From Setaria digitata (lineage: Eukaryota > Nematoda > Chromadorea > Rhabditida > Setariidae), in contig RCAB01000218.1 of the NCBI GenBank assembly GCA_003640385.1, positions 1 to 64,000 of the forward strand: a stretch of 64,000 nt of DNA. The letters are read 5' to 3'. The position numbers and the translations under genes are program-made. Of this stretch, positions 24,811 through 37,455 are shown piece by piece (position 1 is the stretch's first letter; each line of letters opens with the position of its first letter). Under the pieces are notes generated by a model that saw nothing but the letters and a program-made list of their open reading frames with translations, did no database searches and was not told the DNA's origin.

Positions 24811-25412
24811 TTATATATATATACTGAAATAATGTATATATATATGAAATTGTATATATATATATATATTATTTCACTGTGTATGAAAGTTAATTGTAGG
24901 CTTGTCACGATGTCTGAAAGAAGAAGGTACCATTATTGGATTAAGAAAGTGTCAAAAGGAGTTGGAGAAGTATGAGAAATGCCAGCTTGCAAATTAAGTT
25001 GTATCCTTTTTGTTGCACATGTCACATCACACAAATTTGCGTGGTTTGATAAGTTGAGAGACCCAAATTTTGGTATGAGAAGAGACCCAAATTTTAGTAT
25101 GAGACTCATTTTTCTGTTTTGATTTGTGTTTAATTTTTTGCCTCAAGTATGTATCAAAAATAAGACCTTACTTTCATATCTTTTACAAATCCGGCAATTT
25201 GAACGTTCCTCTCTTAAATTTCTTTTTCACTTCTTGTATTTTTCAGGTTCAGCGACCCGTGGTTTCGTCAAAAGATCACTGATGATTATATCAAAGAAAG
25301 ATCAGAATATCGTCGAACGGGAAAAAATGAAATGCAAAGGAAGTGGGAAGAATACTGCGAATATAAAAAGAAACAGGGAGATTGGGCCGATCTCGATAAT
25401 TATAAGAAGTGA
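24530..25412 (+). CDS. CMC1-like twin CX9C protein (cytochrome c oxidase assembly), start unresolved
   Basis: CMC1-type proteins act in the mitochondrial intermembrane space in assembly of cytochrome c oxidase. Exons: 24530-24634, 24900-24993, 25247-25412. The first reads DPNDRSLRRLEADVLIPDRM, close to the CMC1 N-terminus. It is followed by two CX9C motifs, C-REPLEGLSR-C (split by an intron) and C-QKELEKYEK-C, then FSDPWFRQKITDDYIKERSE as in CMC1, and a longer charged tail. The second exon must end after 24993 to stay in frame, but the bases there are TTAAGT rather than GTAAGT. As written, a TAA at 24995-24997 would end the protein at CQLAN. No in-phase ATG was found upstream of 24530, so the start exon is missing or is shared with the gene at 24143. 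Confidence 0.75.
24775..24869. repeat. (TA)n-rich microsatellite cluster
   Basis: Three TA runs with short interruptions lie in the intron between the first two CMC1-like exons. Length is likely to vary between individuals. Confidence 0.95.
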
Positions 25413-26226
25413 AATGTATTGATGAGGACTTATAGTTTTGTCTTTTAACGTGTAAGCAGTAACGCATATTACGTATTTTTAAACATTTACGACCTATATA
25501 GAAGAATCTCTACATAAAATCACCTATATATAAAAATCTCGCTTACAAAAGATTTGAGCAGAATATGGTCTTTCGCTTTTTAAATGAGTAGCAGTCTTTG
25601 TATGTAGGTCGTAAATGTTTAAATATGAATGTTGCAATAGTGCTGGATAGTTTTACCGGTGTTGCTATTGTAGTAGTCATCAATCAGTAGTATTCCATAT
25701 ATAATTAACTGTTCGCTAACCAATATTTTTCCGTACTTAAGACGTAGACAAAAAACTGGAATTTTTAAAATTGTAATTTATTACTTTTTGCAATTCCGCA
25801 TTTAGCTACCATAGTTCTTTTTTGCTTTCATTTGATTAGGATAGAAAATTTGTGAATGATTATAGGCAACTTTTTATTATTAAGCTTTCTAATTTTAATA
25901 TGCAACTGCTTTTGGTGTTATTGCATGACTACTTTATGTTCCATTTTACTAGGTAAATATTTGTTCTTTTATATCGTGAAACTGAAATAAAAATCTGAGC
26001 AATATTCTTCTTGCGATTTGATTCTTTCATCATTTTGTAATAAATAACAGCTGTTCTATTTCAAGATCAGAAATAAATTGAAAATCGATAAATTGCTGTT
26101 AGTCATTATAAAGGTTGGCAAAGTATTTAAAAACTCGATAAGTGTTACACCACCGGATACTTAACGTTTAAATCTTATATGGACAGACAGTTTTAAGTAA
26201 TTAGGTATATTTTAGAAGTGTCAGGA
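25413..26226. other. Intergenic region between CMC1-like gene and TUT1 homologue
   Basis: About 815 bases. It holds the inverted repeat at 25476-25625 and an AATAAA at 25986-25991. At its end, TATATTTTAG (to 26215) is followed 11 bases later by the TUT1 ATG at 26227, a candidate trans-splice acceptor. No coding frame is supported. Confidence 0.55.
25476..25625. repeat. Inverted repeat with about 25-base arms
   Basis: The left arm 25476-25500 (core AAACATTTACGACCTA) matches the reverse complement of the right arm 25601-25625 (core TAGGTCGTAAATGTTT), with about 100 bases between. It could be a small foldback element or an RNA hairpin in the CMC1 3' flank. Confidence 0.7.
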
Positions 26227-29200
26227 ATGTACTGGTGTGATCTGTGTAAGGTTCACTTGTCATCTGAAGCATTATTAAATGTGCACAATAATGGTAAGCG
26301 GCACCACAGAAAGGTTGAGGAACGTGATGCTTTGCTAGCTTTGGCTGCCCGGTCAGTATTTATTTCTGGACTGAATCCTGAAATAGATGTCGCCGAAAAC
26401 GAGGTTGTATCTATTAATGATTTCACTCCTTGTGGGAGAAAGTCAAAATGAATTTCTGGGTATTGCCCTATTTTTTTTTCTGCAGTGGAGATATAGTTGA
26501 TTTTTAAAAATAAAGTTGAAAACATTAATTGATTTTTTACACTTACTCAGAAAGCTAACAATTAGTAACTACTAGCTTAGTTCAGAACAACATCTAGTTT
26601 AATTCATTATTCTTTTGAATTTAATTTAACATTTATCTCTTGAGTTGACTAAAATTTTTTTGCAGATTTCAGAAGCCCTCAGTTGTTTTGGAAAAGTGGA
26701 AAAGGTCCACTTAGACGTTAAGGCCAAATATGCTATTATTGAATTTGACCAGGAATTTTCGGCTCTCAGAGCAATTTTTGAAGATAAAGTTCGGATTGGA
26801 CATGTTCGTTTTAACACGTTATTTGTTTTGCTTTTTAATTCAGTCTTGCTTTATATGGGGTCGCAATTCAGCAGCATCCAAAAAATCTTTCTTGATTGTG
26901 TGTAAACAATTTCATTTTTTCCACTTTTTACTTCATTTCCTTTTCCTTTTTATATCATATTAATTATAAAGTCTAGCAAGTTGTACCGATACAAGCGCGA
27001 AAAATAAATTTCGATCAATATAAATCGAAAATAAAGGCGCATATAATCGACACTAATAAAATCATGGGCAAAATTGACAGACTGCCAACGTTTGTTCGAC
27101 AAGTGGATGCTTTAATGGAGCTGTACTGTCTCACCGATGCAGAGGTATGACCCCAGAATTCTGTGTCAGTTATGTTCAAAATAAATTTAGTTTAGTTTTG
27201 TAGTAATTGTCTTGAACGATATCTTCATATTTTTAAGATGTTTTTGATCTCTTCAGTGACCTAGAACGCGTCTATGTAAGGCAGAGCGAGGTTCGAAATT
27301 CTTATGCTTTGTTAAATTTATTTTGGTTGGAATAAATTAAGTAGAACAAATATAATAAATATACAAAGGTTTTCCAGATTGCAGAGCGAGCTCACTATGC
27401 TGAAATGCTTACAGTCGCACTCGGTTATTACTTTTCATCTGATGTCCATGTCCGAATTTTTGGATCTTTGTTAACATCCCTTAGCACGAAGGATTCTGAT
27501 ATTGTACATTTTAATTCATTTCGAAAAGTTATTGATCATTTAATAATGATGATTTATTTGGCTTGATTTTTGCAGGCCTGAGATTTTGATGGAAAAATTT
27601 AAAACCTTTTAAAACAGTGACATATTTTCTATGACTGTAATCGAGGACTTTTAGATAATAGCGCATAAGGAACGTCTGAAAATGAAATATTTGAGTTTTC
27701 AGGATGCAAGTTTGTTTTTCAACGTACCACTTACGGGAATACACTGTGCTGGAGATTTAGCAAGAAATAAATTTACGTTATTGACCTGTGATATTAACGC
27801 ACTGAAAGGACGTAAAATTTGTGCAGAAGAATATGCTAGGCTTACTGATGCTGGTGAGTACAGCTATCTTCTGAAGTGATTTGCTTAAATAATACTAAAA
27901 TGATATCGGCAGCACTTTTTTTTTAGAATTCCTTCACTCTCCTGGAACACTCAACCAGAACCCGGTAACAAAGAGTGCATCAATGTTTTAAAGTCTTTAG
28001 TAACGCTTGACCGAAAATCAATTTTGACGATCGCAGTTTTGACCCCAAGATTTATTTTCTCAGTTTTAATTACGTTTGGCTTTATTGAACTAGCTGTCAT
28101 ATTTTCAGATCGTGTTCGTTTGCTGAATAAAATATTGAATGACTTACGAAAATGTTCTACGGCACCTGTCACTGGTCAATATCCTATCTTGGACGCACGT
28201 TGTCCACTTGTGCGATTTATCATCAGTCGGTATGTTGAATTTGTCATCATTTTTTAATCTGCAGAAATTTGAATACCACGAAAAACTGTTTTTCATTTGA
28301 TGTTTTAAAAAACTTTGAGTGGTTTGAAAAAATATTAGATATTTCAAAACTTTATCCTCTCTTGTGTCAATGCTTCATCTTCAGGAAATATACTATGGAT
28401 TTATCTGTGGATAATCGTCTTGGATATGCGAAATCCAGCTGGCTTAAAGCTATTATACAGTGTGATTCCTCGCAACTTATTCGGAAATTTCTCATGTCCT
28501 TCAGGTTTTGGGCTCACGCAAATAACTTGTTGAAAACTGACGATTCAGAGGTATGTTTTATCTACTGAAGTTCTATTGAGACAGTTCGGTTGCTCAATTT
28601 TTTATGAAATTTAAGAGTCTTTTCACTGACACCCTTTACGAGCTTTCATTATTTGTCACTGATGATTAACTATTAGTTCGCAGTGCTTCATTTTTCTTTT
28701 TCATGAAATTTGGCGAATTGTGTTCTGTGAAATGGTTTCGATGAGAAAAGTTGTGCCTTTTTTTACATTTATTATTTATTTATTTATTTGTAATACATAA
28801 AATTACTTTTACTTTCACTGTAGATTTATGTAAGTTAAGTTCAAAATAACCAATTATGTTCTTTTCAATATTGTCTCAGTACAAAATATGGAAAAATTTT
28901 TCCTTACGTAACATTGTTGAATGGATGTTCATACTTGTTTTTGCCAGTGAAGTAGAATTGAAGTACTTAATAAAGATTACTTTGACTTCATTTTAGCGAT
29001 CATATTTCAACGCCTACATACTGAATCTTTTGTGTATAATTTATCTGCAATTACATGATTTCGTACCTCCTCTTCAACGTTCTCAAGAAGAAGTAATTGC
29101 AAATGGATGGAGAATAGATTTTATTGTTAACCCTATGGACTTATCTAGTCTGACACTTAACAAATTGTTCAAGGTTACTGTTCTTTATATTTCTTATCTC

Positions 29201-30949
29201 TCTTTTTAGGAGTAAATTTCTTAGAAAATGAATTATCAGAAGCATTATCAAAAAATTAGTGTATTTTTTTCATTAGTTTACCAGACTTAAATCAAGGTGG
29301 TTTTTGATTCTTTTACAGGATTTTTTTATTTGGTTCGTCCAGTTGAAATTAAAAGATACAATATTATGTCCATATCTTGGTAATACTGTTTCACTTGATC
29401 AGTTTCAACAGCTGTTTCCAGATACCAACGTGCAGAGCGTTTTCAAGTTTGCGCATTTGAATATCCAGGCAATGCTTTCATTAGGTTTAGAAAATTGAGG
29501 AGAAAGAAATTTGCAAATATAACGGTCTTGTCGATAAATGAATGCGTATTTAAATAAGGAATGAAATATGATGCACATCTGGAGTAAAGAAGATGATTGC
29601 AAATTATTACAGGATCCACTGGAATGGTCACATAATGTTTCCATGTTGGTTTCTGATAAATTCATTGCCACAATGCGCCGTCGAATGATGTTTGCGTTGT
29701 CACGCATGAAAACACTACCAGATTCTTTTTTAGCCATATTGCAAGAACCTTCTAATGCCGAATCTGGATCGAAGTCTTCTTCAGGTTTACTTTTGTCTTT
29801 TCCTTCGGGCCTAATATCCTTCGCTTAGTTGATAAGACTGAAAGGAATTTTCTTTATTCTTTATTGCGAAACTTTTGATCGGGCCAGATTACTATTGTAA
29901 TCTTAACGGCTCCTTCTCTTACTTAAACTGAACTTTTAACAACATACCTCTGTCGCAATTTTTAAAATCTCAGCCTGACCAAATTCAATCTAAGTTTTTC
30001 TCACATAGTTTTGAGCAAATTGTGATGACTCTAATAAATGTTTTTCAACAAGTTATTTATTAAGAATAAATTGTTTAATAATCTCTTATATCCTTCAGCG
30101 ACAAAGAACTAAATCCTCGATAGAGGACTGCATTCATTTGAGAAAACCAAAAATTTTACATTGCAAATATTTCGAAGGTGTTTGATTGCAGATTGTACTT
30201 CGGAAATCCTTGTTGGAGTTTGTCAAGCAGAGCAATGCTTGGATGCTATAAATCACATCTTCGTCAGTATTTTAGCTTTCTCACCAGCAGTAGAACCGTT
30301 CCAGAAACGACCGAGACTCGACAGTGGTTTCACTGAGTTGTGTCGTGTTTATATAGCCAAACGACGTACTTGGGAAGGTCGGAGACTTAAGCGACGTCAG
30401 ATAATGCGAGAATATTCCGCACTATCAAACGATCCAATTGCTTTGGAAAAAGCAGTAAGGTGTTTTTATATTACAGTTTCAATAATCCGATGATTATCAG
30501 TTTCACTTCTACTTTTACATCATAGATTGTTTCGATGTCCAATGCATGTTCTAATGTTGCCAAAGTGTAAATAGATCCTTAGTTTTGTGTTATGGGCAAT
30601 TTATACTGTTAATATCTCCCATATCTTTTACGTATCATCCTTTCCGATGTTAGTCGAGTTGACCTTTTCCTCTAAGTAATTTCTTTTTCATGTTTAGATA
30701 GCTTCTGGAATTTTTTATAGTTTCGCACTAAATTTTCAGGTTACACAACAAATTAATCAGACCAGTGAAGAAATATCACTTTGCTTCAAAATACATGTGA
30801 AACAAAAGGCCGCAGAATGCTCACTTGAATTTATTTTAATAAATGGATCAGTAGCTGAATTTAATAGTCTCATTCATTTCTTACAGCAGTTTATTCCAAG
30901 TCATTTCAGCAAGCTTTTTTTATTCCCTTTTGATGAACCTATGGAATGA
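26227..30949 (+). CDS. usip-1: U6 snRNA-specific terminal uridylyltransferase 1 homologue (TUT1/USIP-1)
   Basis: Nuclear nucleotidyltransferase that in worms and mammals uridylates the U6 snRNA 3' end. Exons: 26227-26403, 26666-26803, 26977-27144, 27378-27503, 27703-27853, 27927-27974, 28109-28229, 28385-28550, 28997-29173, 29319-29468, 29613-29784, 30192-30454, 30740-30949. All phases agree; 688 aa. Domain order is the TUT1 one: a C2H2 U1-type finger (C4, C7, H20, H26), an RRM starting SVFISGL, then the polymerase core with G190-S191 and catalytic D202-I-D204 (the pair is split by an intron), a third Asp at 315 (YTMDLSVDNRLG), and the PAP-associated region with GWRIDF and LNIQDPLEWSHNVS. The basic C-terminal part and a final domain ending in SLIHFLQQFIP match TUT1 ends. 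The long low-complexity insert of human TUT1 is absent. Intron 10 has a GC donor at 29469. AATAAA at 31011. ELP3 follows 470 bases downstream. Confidence 0.93.
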
Positions 30950-31418
30950 TTTAGTTTTATTTTTCCTGTACCTTTCTCAAAATGCAGTTGATTTTTGATT
31001 TAAATTTGAAAATAAAGTAAATGATTCCAGTGTTATTTGCGATAGCTAAAGAGATGTGTATGTTGTGGAGATCTCTGTACAGTGATTATAGCCACATGAA
31101 TACTGTCGTATAATGAACATGTATGTAAATAACTGCTTATTAATTTTGACATTTATTTCTCTAATAAATACTCCTTATCTTTCTGCTTCTTTCGTATTAC
31201 ATATTCTGTTAATTGACTAACAGATTCTCCAGAATATTTTACTTGTGATACTTTGTAGAGTTTCTTCATTAATCTTTGCAGGATTATGATTTCAGGATAT
31301 TCTTCGCTGAATTTTACTGCGATTACTTTCTCGCTTCACTTTCGAACTTTGTATTAATTATGAAATTTTGTGTTGAGCTTCGAAATAACGGGAATAACGT
31401 GAATTACAGGAGTACAGA
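30950..31418. other. Short intergenic region between TUT1 homologue and ELP3
   Basis: 470 bases with AATAAA at 31011-31016, about 60 bases past the TUT1 stop. GAATTACAG ends at 31409, ten bases before the ELP3 ATG, and is a candidate trans-splice acceptor. Spacing fits an operon but is wider than the roughly 100 bases typical of C. elegans. Confidence 0.5.
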
Positions 31419-34400
31419 ATGACCACAGAAGAGATTCTTCGAGAAGAAAATGCTAGAGCAGTAAATGAAATTATTGCACGCTTAGTTGAAGCCCATCAAG
31501 AAGGCAAGGACGTTGATTTGAATCGTTTGAAAAGTAAAGTATCAGCAAGCTATTCACTGACCCACCAACCGAAATTAGTGGATATTATTGCCGCTGTGCC
31601 TGCGGAACATAGAGTATGTAGTCACTTTTTCTGGTTTTGCGCGCTTGAAAGACATGGATATCTGTGCATGAATTATCCATTCCAGGTTTTCCCAAAATAG
31701 TTTTCCTAAAATAGCTCCAAGAAATTAGTTCAGTTTTCAATTTAGATTTCCAAAAATTTAAAAAAAAAAAACTGTAAAAAAATTTCATGAAGGGAATCGC
31801 TGCTTTGCTGTGGAAAATCTGGTCTTAAAATAATAGGTCTGTTATTCATGTCTAACTGTGTTGTCACTTTCTAGTTTGATGAGTGCTTAATGTTTAGGTA
31901 TATTTTACAGAATTGGCTAGTACCGAAACTGAAAGCTAAACCAATTCGAACTGCCAGTGGCATTGCTGTTGTTGCTGTCATGTGTAAACCTCATCGTTGC
32001 CCGCATATCAATTTTACCGGTAGATTTTTGGAAATTTTAGTTTCACTTGCATCATTGCTTTAACTTTGTTTTATAATTGTAGTAAGTGTAATAAGCTAGA
32101 TTTGCATTGAAAAATTTCATTGAAACGTCGGAATATTGAAGTTAGTCAAATACTGGATATTTAACTCATTCAAATTTCTTTTCTCTCATTGACTATCATT
32201 ATTTCTATCGCGCTGCAGTTGTGAATGACATAAGAGTTTGTGGAAGCGGCAAGTTGAAGATTTTCGTGTTTATCCATTTATTCGTTTGAAAATTCTCATT
32301 CCTTTTGAAGTAATTTGGAGCATATTTGAAGCAATTTTGAAACTTTTGGAAAATTCAGGTAACATTTGTGTGTATTGTCCCGGTGGCCCAGATTCTGATT
32401 TTGAATATAGCACTCAGTCCTATACGGGTTATGAGCCAACTTCCATGCGGGCAATCCGTGCACGTTATAATCCCTTCTTGCAGACAAGAAGTCGAATAGC
32501 GCAGTTAAAGCAGCTTGGACATAATGTTGACAAAGTTTGTTTTAGTTTTCATTCAAAATTTTGATTAATTGGCGACATGTGAAGTAGCATATTAATTAAC
32601 ATGAAACATGTGCACGATATGGAAAAAGGCACTTGTTTTATGAATTCAGAAGTTAAGAAAATCAATGAAGTAAGATCGAAATACAGCAGTTGTACAGAAA
32701 AAAAAATGAAACCTAAAACAGCATTGGTCTATTATTTCCTAGAATTCCATTGAAATTTCTAATTAAGCCCTGCAGACTTTTCTGAATTTCGACTTTCTTT
32801 GCCAGTGACTATAGATTATGAGAATGTTTTATGAAGAAGCTCTATATTTCGATGTTCTTTCAGGTAGAATTCATAGTAATGGGAGGTACTTTCATGTCGC
32901 TGTCAAATGATTATCGGGATTATTTTATTCGGAATCTTCATGATGCATTGACTGGTCATACAAGCAGCAGTGTATCTGAGGTTTCTGATTTTCACTTATT
33001 TTGCTATTACTTTCATTTAAAATTATGCCAATATTTTTTTTTTTTTGTTTTCAACTTTAAACAGTTTATGATTAAATGGAATTAATTCATTTTAAATCAA
33101 ACTATACTTTAATTAATAGGCAGTGGAATTCAGTGAACGTAGCAGAATGAAATGTATTGGCATAACAATTGAAACTCGACCTGATTATTGTTTGCCGAGA
33201 CATTTAGATGAAATGCTGAGTTATGGCTGCACAAGGCTTGAAATTGGTGTGCAGTCGACTTACGAAGATGTTGCCAGGGACACGAATAGGGGCCATACTG
33301 CACGTTTTCTTTATTGGTTATTTTACGTTTTTGAAATATTACTACTTTGGCGTTTGGAAAATCCATTGAAAATTCTTGGAAAGATCGGGAAAATCTAGAA
33401 TGGAACACCGGAAGATAATAAATTTCTAGAATATCTATTTAACAAATATGTTGAACTGAAGTGTGTTTAATCATTCAACCAATCGATTTTTTTCCCTTTC
33501 TGTTGGAAAAGAATACTTCAAATTTTTAGTGACGAATTAATCCTTATAAAAAATACGATTTTGTTTACATGCTAACATGTAAGTGACATTCTTCCAAATT
33601 CACATTCGTTAAGTGAAAAAAGCTTACTTTTAGTTTTTAATTTAATATTATTCTGAATTTTTTTCAGCTTTTATGGGCTTTACTCATTTCTCTTTATTCT
33701 AGCAATATATTTATATGGAAGAATTATGGACGTAACTGATGAATTGGAACAAAAAAGATTCTCTAGGAACGATTTATTGTTAAATTTTGAGATTTAATGG
33801 CTCCTAAGTTTATAGGTGAAAGCAGTATGTGAATGTTTTGAAATGTCGAAAGATACGGGTTACAAAGTCGTAATACACATGATGCCTAATCTCCCTAATG
33901 TTGGAATTGAACGAGATATGGAACAGTTTATTGAGCTTTTTGAAAATCCGGAATTTCGACCAGATGGTCTCAAATTGTATCCAACTCTTGTCATTCGTGG
34001 CACTGGCTTATATGAATTATGGAGAACAGGGCGTTATAAAAGTTATCCACCAGAGGTTTGCTTTGTAGTAGTTTCCCATTGTAATCTTAGTTATTACAAC
34101 TACTGGTCATTCTTTGGAATTCTGTCAATTATTGTCTAGACAGAATCTCAAAAATATAAAGCCTATAGCAAATATCAAAGTGTTCTATAGACGATAATGA
34201 ATGTGTGTATAGGAAGCTACTAATTTTACTATTATATTTCAAATTCGTGAGATTCAAGTCATTTAAATTCTTTTATATTTAAAGGTTTTGGTGGATTTGA
34301 CCGCCCGTATTTTGGCTTTAGTCCCACCTTGGACTCGTGTTTATCGTGTACAACGTGACATACCAATGCCCCTTGTGACTAGCGGAGTGCAGTATGGAAA

Positions 34401-37400
34401 TCTTCGTGAACATGCTCTTGCACGAATGAAGCAGCTTGGTATTGTCTGTCGTGATGTTAGAACACGTGAAGTTGGGATTCAGGTGTTATTTTAGATTTTT
34501 TAATTTGTCATTTAAAAATGAAAGCTTGGATATAGGCTTTTATCGCCATGCGTTATTTTTGGATATGTTTTAGAAATCGACTTGTTTTAACAACTGAGAT
34601 AATTGATTCGCTCTTTTTTTTTTGATCATTTTGGTCAGAAAAATATTCGATCATTTCTGTCATTTTTTGGTTAGAAGTAAACATTTTATGGAAGTAGTTT
34701 ATTTTTTCAGGAAATACACAATAAACTTCATCCCTATGAAGTTGAGCTAATTCGTAGAGATTATGTTGCTAATGGTGGATGGGAGACATTTATTTCTTAC
34801 GAGGATCCAGATCAGGTTTTTTTTTTTCGAGGTTTTTAATGGATCAATTAATTGTTTGTTCCATAGGTTCCATAGGTCCTAAAGCTGGGTAATTTGCTCG
34901 CATTTATAACTAACCATTCATGTTCGATATTTATCTGTTGAAAGTACCTTTTATCTTAGGACATTTTGGTTGGCTTATTAAGACTGCGGAAATGTAGCAG
35001 TAAAGTTCATCGACCGGAGTTGAAGGTATTGTTTTCAGATTTTAGCTGAAAAGTATAGTTTAAAAATTAAAGTTAAGTAATACTAATTGCTGTTAGCTCT
35101 GATACGACTAAAAATATTTTTATGAAATCACTAATTTTTAATAGCGAGTCTTTATTTTGCAAAAATCTGATTTTTTTCAATTTTATTTTTATTTTTGCTA
35201 GGTGGTAACACAATTTTATCAAATTACTTCAGAAATTATGGCTATTAAATTTTTGTTGATCATGGGCGGTGATTAATTGTGGCTCTACCGATCCGCTGTA
35301 CCAGGAATTTGCTAGCTTATTTATAGTCAGTTTCAGAAATTATCTACAAGTCTGCTTCGAGCTATATCTCTTCTTTTAGCTTTTTTTTTTCATTTATTGA
35401 ATAAGAAAGAAGTTTTCGAAAATTGAACTCTCCTTCCTTCAAAGATAGCTACAATATTATATAAGTGATTAAATTAATATGGGGATTTCAATATGAATGA
35501 ATACTCGGACGTAGTTGGTCCCACGAAATGATTAATGTATAAGAAAGCAGTTGTTGGTAGCGATTGGAAAGATGATCTATTTATTTCATTTATTTATGGT
35601 ACTGTTTGTTTCCAAGAAAAATGACATTTGTGTTTTAACTGAAGAAATTGATTAGAAAAACTTTTGAACAAGTAGACAGAGTCTTGGAAATTTCAGGATT
35701 TTTATAATTAGGTCTCTTTCATCTATGTGGAGCTTTGTTCCTTTCCTTTCACTCATCTCTATTGTTGATAATGTCGTTTCAAACGAGAAACGCAGCATAT
35801 TATTTTCCGTAAGAAAAGATTTTTAACACTTCTTGTTTGAACATACTTTTTTTAATTGTCTTCTTATTCTCTGTCTATGGCTTGTTCGGTACCTGTGATG
35901 ATGTCTTTTTTTGCCAAATTTTGACACTTAGTGATCGATGTGATATGCCATGGGATTTTTAGAAAAAAATTGCATTTAGTTTGTCGAATATATAACTTTA
36001 AAACTTAGAAGGAAAATTGATTGCACCCGGTTTGTTTGTCTACATTGATAGGTTGCTGATTTTTTTTAATTTTTCTTATTAACTAGTTCTGTTTTTTCTT
36101 ATAAGTTCAAATTTTAATTATGTTTTAATTTACTGATCCATCCAAGTTCCAATGTTAAGGATTTGGCCAACTGCTAATGGAAGAAGCGGAATAGTTATTA
36201 CAATTTATCTTTATTTATCTTTTGAAAGGTTTTTAAGGGATGGTTCTTCAGGGTGGAGTATCAGTTGTTCGTGAACTCCATGTTTATGGTTCGGTAGTAC
36301 CTGTATCGGCACGTGATCCATCCAAATTCCAACATCAGGGATTTGGGCAACTGCTAATGGAAGAAGCGGAGCGGATCGCCAAAAATGAACATTATAGCAA
36401 GAAATTGTCGGTTATTTCTGGTGTGGGTACAAGGAATTATTACCGGTAAATTTAATTAATCCTGATTTTAAGAGTATTGCAGATTATGAGTTTCTGTTAT
36501 ATTAATGGTGTATGAACAAGTACTTGGTTAACAAAAGAAGGGGAAAAAACATCAGGTCAATTTTAAAAAGTGAAGAGAGTTACTCCAACGTGGAGAACCA
36601 GCAAAACATTGAAAAATTGTTGTGTGAAAAGTAAATCTTTCATCGTATGCAATAGTTCTGTGCATGTTGTTGATAAAACACTTAGCCCTTTATAATCATA
36701 TTTCATTTCCAGTCTTTTTTTTTTGAAATGTAAGAGGTTCAGAAGTGAGTTAACGTGTTTTTCATGGTCTTGTTATTAAAGTTTAGTGAAAACTTGATAT
36801 ATTTTTTTAATAAATAAAGTGCTTAGATTTATTTAGCCTGCCTTTTCTATAAATTTATTTCTCTTCCGATGGAAATAATTGTCTGGTTTAGGGCTGGAAA
36901 TTTTGTTTCCTTTTCTTCTCCGTCTTAGCTATAAGTAAATCTTTTTAAGAAAAATAAGTCCCTGATGCAGTTTTCATGGAGTCAAAGGACTTCTAATTAT
37001 ATCAGAAAGAGGAGTGTAGACAACTAGGTATAATTCTTGGATAAAAGTGTGTCAGAAGAACTCAATATTTTTTTTAAACCTTATGAAATTGTTTGCTATC
37101 AAGATTTGCCACCTCATGAGTTTTGACGAACATCAGTTTATTCCATCCAGGAAAAGTGCTGTTGAGGTGGGGGATTTGCCATACCTGTTAGTTTTCATCT
37201 GCTTCTAATAATTTTTTAGGTTGTATTTATCGGACTTCTCCGATGCATGTATAGTAATTTCACTTTTAAATTTTAAGGTTTTAAGGTACTGAAATGTCTT
37301 TTCAGATGAGATGAAACTGCTTTATGTTTCACCATAAACAGTGATTGGTAATTTCTATTCATTTTTTGAAGAAAATTTTTTCTTTGGGAGAATAAAAAAA

Positions 37401-37455
37401 TTTCAGGAAAATGGGTTACGAATTGGATGGTCCATATATGTCGAAGTTGCTATAA
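31419..37455 (+). CDS. elpc-3: Elongator complex catalytic subunit ELP3
   Basis: Radical-SAM/acetyltransferase subunit of Elongator, which adds carboxymethyl-type groups to wobble uridine 34 of tRNAs. Exons: 31419-31613, 31911-32019, 32359-32534, 32864-32980, 33120-33299, 33816-34055, 34285-34482, 34711-34815, 34960-35025, 36252-36445, 37407-37455. The result is 542 aa, close to the human 547. The radical-SAM cysteines C95, C105 and C108 sit in [14 protein letters not shown]. Highly conserved blocks include [40 protein letters not shown] and [11 protein letters not shown]. The GNAT domain has the acetyl-CoA loop QHQGFG (489-494) and [20 protein letters not shown] near the end. Intron 5 begins with GC (33300) rather than GT; the junction RGHT|VKAV is invariant in ELP3, so the border is well supported. 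Intron 9 (35026-36251) holds a decayed partial copy of exon 10. AATAAA at 37882. Confidence 0.97.
36135..36190 (+). pseudogene. Decayed partial copy of ELP3 exon 10 inside intron 9
   Basis: 36135-36190 matches 36315-36370 of the real exon at about 50 of 56 positions, at a spacing of exactly 180 bases. It covers the acetyl-CoA-binding part (DPSKFQ...[11 protein letters not shown]) but has a TAA in that frame, and a TAG just beyond. Sequence on either side does not match, so the visible duplication is short. It has no splice acceptor directly before it. It is not a single-N assembly duplicate: no N is present and the copies differ. Confidence 0.85.
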
